A stretch of 5,470 nucleotides of DNA, from positions 1 to 5,470 of the forward strand of contig SKXG01000308.1 in assembly GCA_007128525.1 (NCBI GenBank), given 5' to 3'. Source of the stretch: Pseudomonadales bacterium (GTDB lineage Bacteria > Pseudomonadota > Gammaproteobacteria > Pseudomonadales > Azotimanducaceae). Under the pieces are notes generated by a model, which did no database searches, was not told the origin of the DNA, and saw only the letters and a program-made list of their open reading frames with translations. This document shows positions 5,038-5,470 of the stretch, piece after piece. Both the position numbers and the translations under genes were made by a program. The first letter of the stretch is position 1; every line of letters starts with the position of its first letter.

Positions 5038-5470
5038 ATGTCGAACGACAAACCCGTTGTCCTCGTTGACGGCTCATCCTACCTGTTTCGTGCCTATTAT
5101 GCCCTGCCTCGGCTGACGACGGCTCAGGGATTTCCGACGGGTGCCCTGCATGGCGTTTTGTCCATGCTGCGCAAACTGGTACGCGCCTATCCCGACAGCC
5201 CGATTGCGGTGATTTTTGACCCGCGCGGCAAGACCTTCCGCAACGAGATCTACCCGGACTACAAGGCGAACCGGCCCCCCATGCCCGATGACCTGGGTCC
5301 GCAGATCGAGCCGCTGCATGAGATGATCCGGGCCATGGGTCTGCCGCTGCTGATCCTTGATGGCGTCGAAGCGGACGATCTGATCGGCTCGCTGGCCAGG
5401 CAGGCCACCGAGCAGAAGCGTCCAACACTGATCTCGAGTTCCGACAAAGATTTGGCCCAGCTCGTCAGCG
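5038..5470 (+). CDS. polA: DNA polymerase I, N-terminal 5'-3' exonuclease domain (partial)
   Basis: DNA polymerase I processes Okazaki fragments and fills repair gaps. Only the first 144 codons, plus one base, are in the window, covering the start of the 5' nuclease domain. The metal-binding acidic residues of this nuclease family are in place: [15 protein letters not shown] (D11), [22 protein letters not shown] (D61), [12 protein letters not shown] (E112, D114, D115) and [11 protein letters not shown] (D136, D138). These line up closely with E. coli Pol I D13, D63, E113, D115, D116, D138 and D140. The ATG at 5038 gives the usual short N-terminus ([19 protein letters not shown]). An in-frame TTG at 5026 is possible but would add an atypical extension. 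The ribosome site is poor (AATAAG directly before the ATG). The gene is cut by the window end, not broken. Confidence 0.97.
   Translation, partial: MSNDKPVVLVDGSSYLFRAYYALPRLTTAQGFPTGALHGVLSMLRKLVRAYPDSPIAVIFDPRGKTFRNEIYPDYKANRPPMPDDLGPQIEPLHEMIRAMGLPLLILDGVEADDLIGSLARQATEQKRPTLISSSDKDLAQLVS

Noticed and set aside
4986..5051. Upstream extension of the DUF2782 gene to TTG 5051
   Set aside because: It would overlap the polA start and place 22 extra polar residues before an otherwise compact signal peptide.
1..5470. Mobile elements, tRNA or rRNA genes, CRISPR arrays, large repeats or foreign-composition islands
   Set aside because: I looked through the intergenic stretches and saw none. All gaps are short (at most about 130 bases) and the genes are core functions with similar base use.

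Overview
The window is high-GC, densely coded DNA from a Gammaproteobacterium, probably a Pseudomonas/Marinobacter/Alcanivorax-type lineage. The evidence is gene content and order, recalled from Pseudomonas genomes rather than searched. One block matches the terminal-oxidase assembly cluster (coxC, a reverse-strand DUF2909 gene, SURF1, a small SCO-like protein, ctaB, SCO/senC). The other matches the thrB, DUF2782, polA block. No mobile element, tRNA, rRNA or CRISPR array is visible.

Layout: bases 1-200 hold the 3' end of cytochrome c oxidase subunit III, followed by a strong hairpin terminator at about 264-300. Bases 331-549 (minus) encode a 72-residue two-helix DUF2909 protein. From about 600 to 3678 (plus) four genes run together: SURF1, a CxxxC membrane-anchored thioredoxin-like protein, heme O synthase (CtaB/CyoE) and a canonical SCO copper chaperone. 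The minus-strand pair DUF2782 protein then homoserine kinase (4985 to 3698) converges on SCO. polA starts at 5038 on the plus strand, divergent from the DUF2782 gene, and runs off the window.

How the genes work together: the left two thirds builds an aa3- or ao3-type cytochrome c oxidase. CtaB farnesylates heme b to heme O, SURF1 helps insert heme into subunit I, SCO loads the CuA centre of subunit II, and subunit III completes the core. The DUF2909 and SCO-like proteins are unproven companions. The right third is housekeeping: homoserine phosphorylation for threonine synthesis, and DNA polymerase I.

No wholly new system is apparent. The points worth a second look are: (i) SURF1 seems to start at a rare AUU codon behind a perfect Shine-Dalgarno sequence; (ii) heme A synthase (ctaA/COX15) is absent from the place where relatives carry it; (iii) the small SCO-like protein keeps the CxxxC pair but has lost the copper-binding histidine; (iv) DUF2782 and thrB are joined by a one-base TGA-C-GTG junction with no visible ribosome site.
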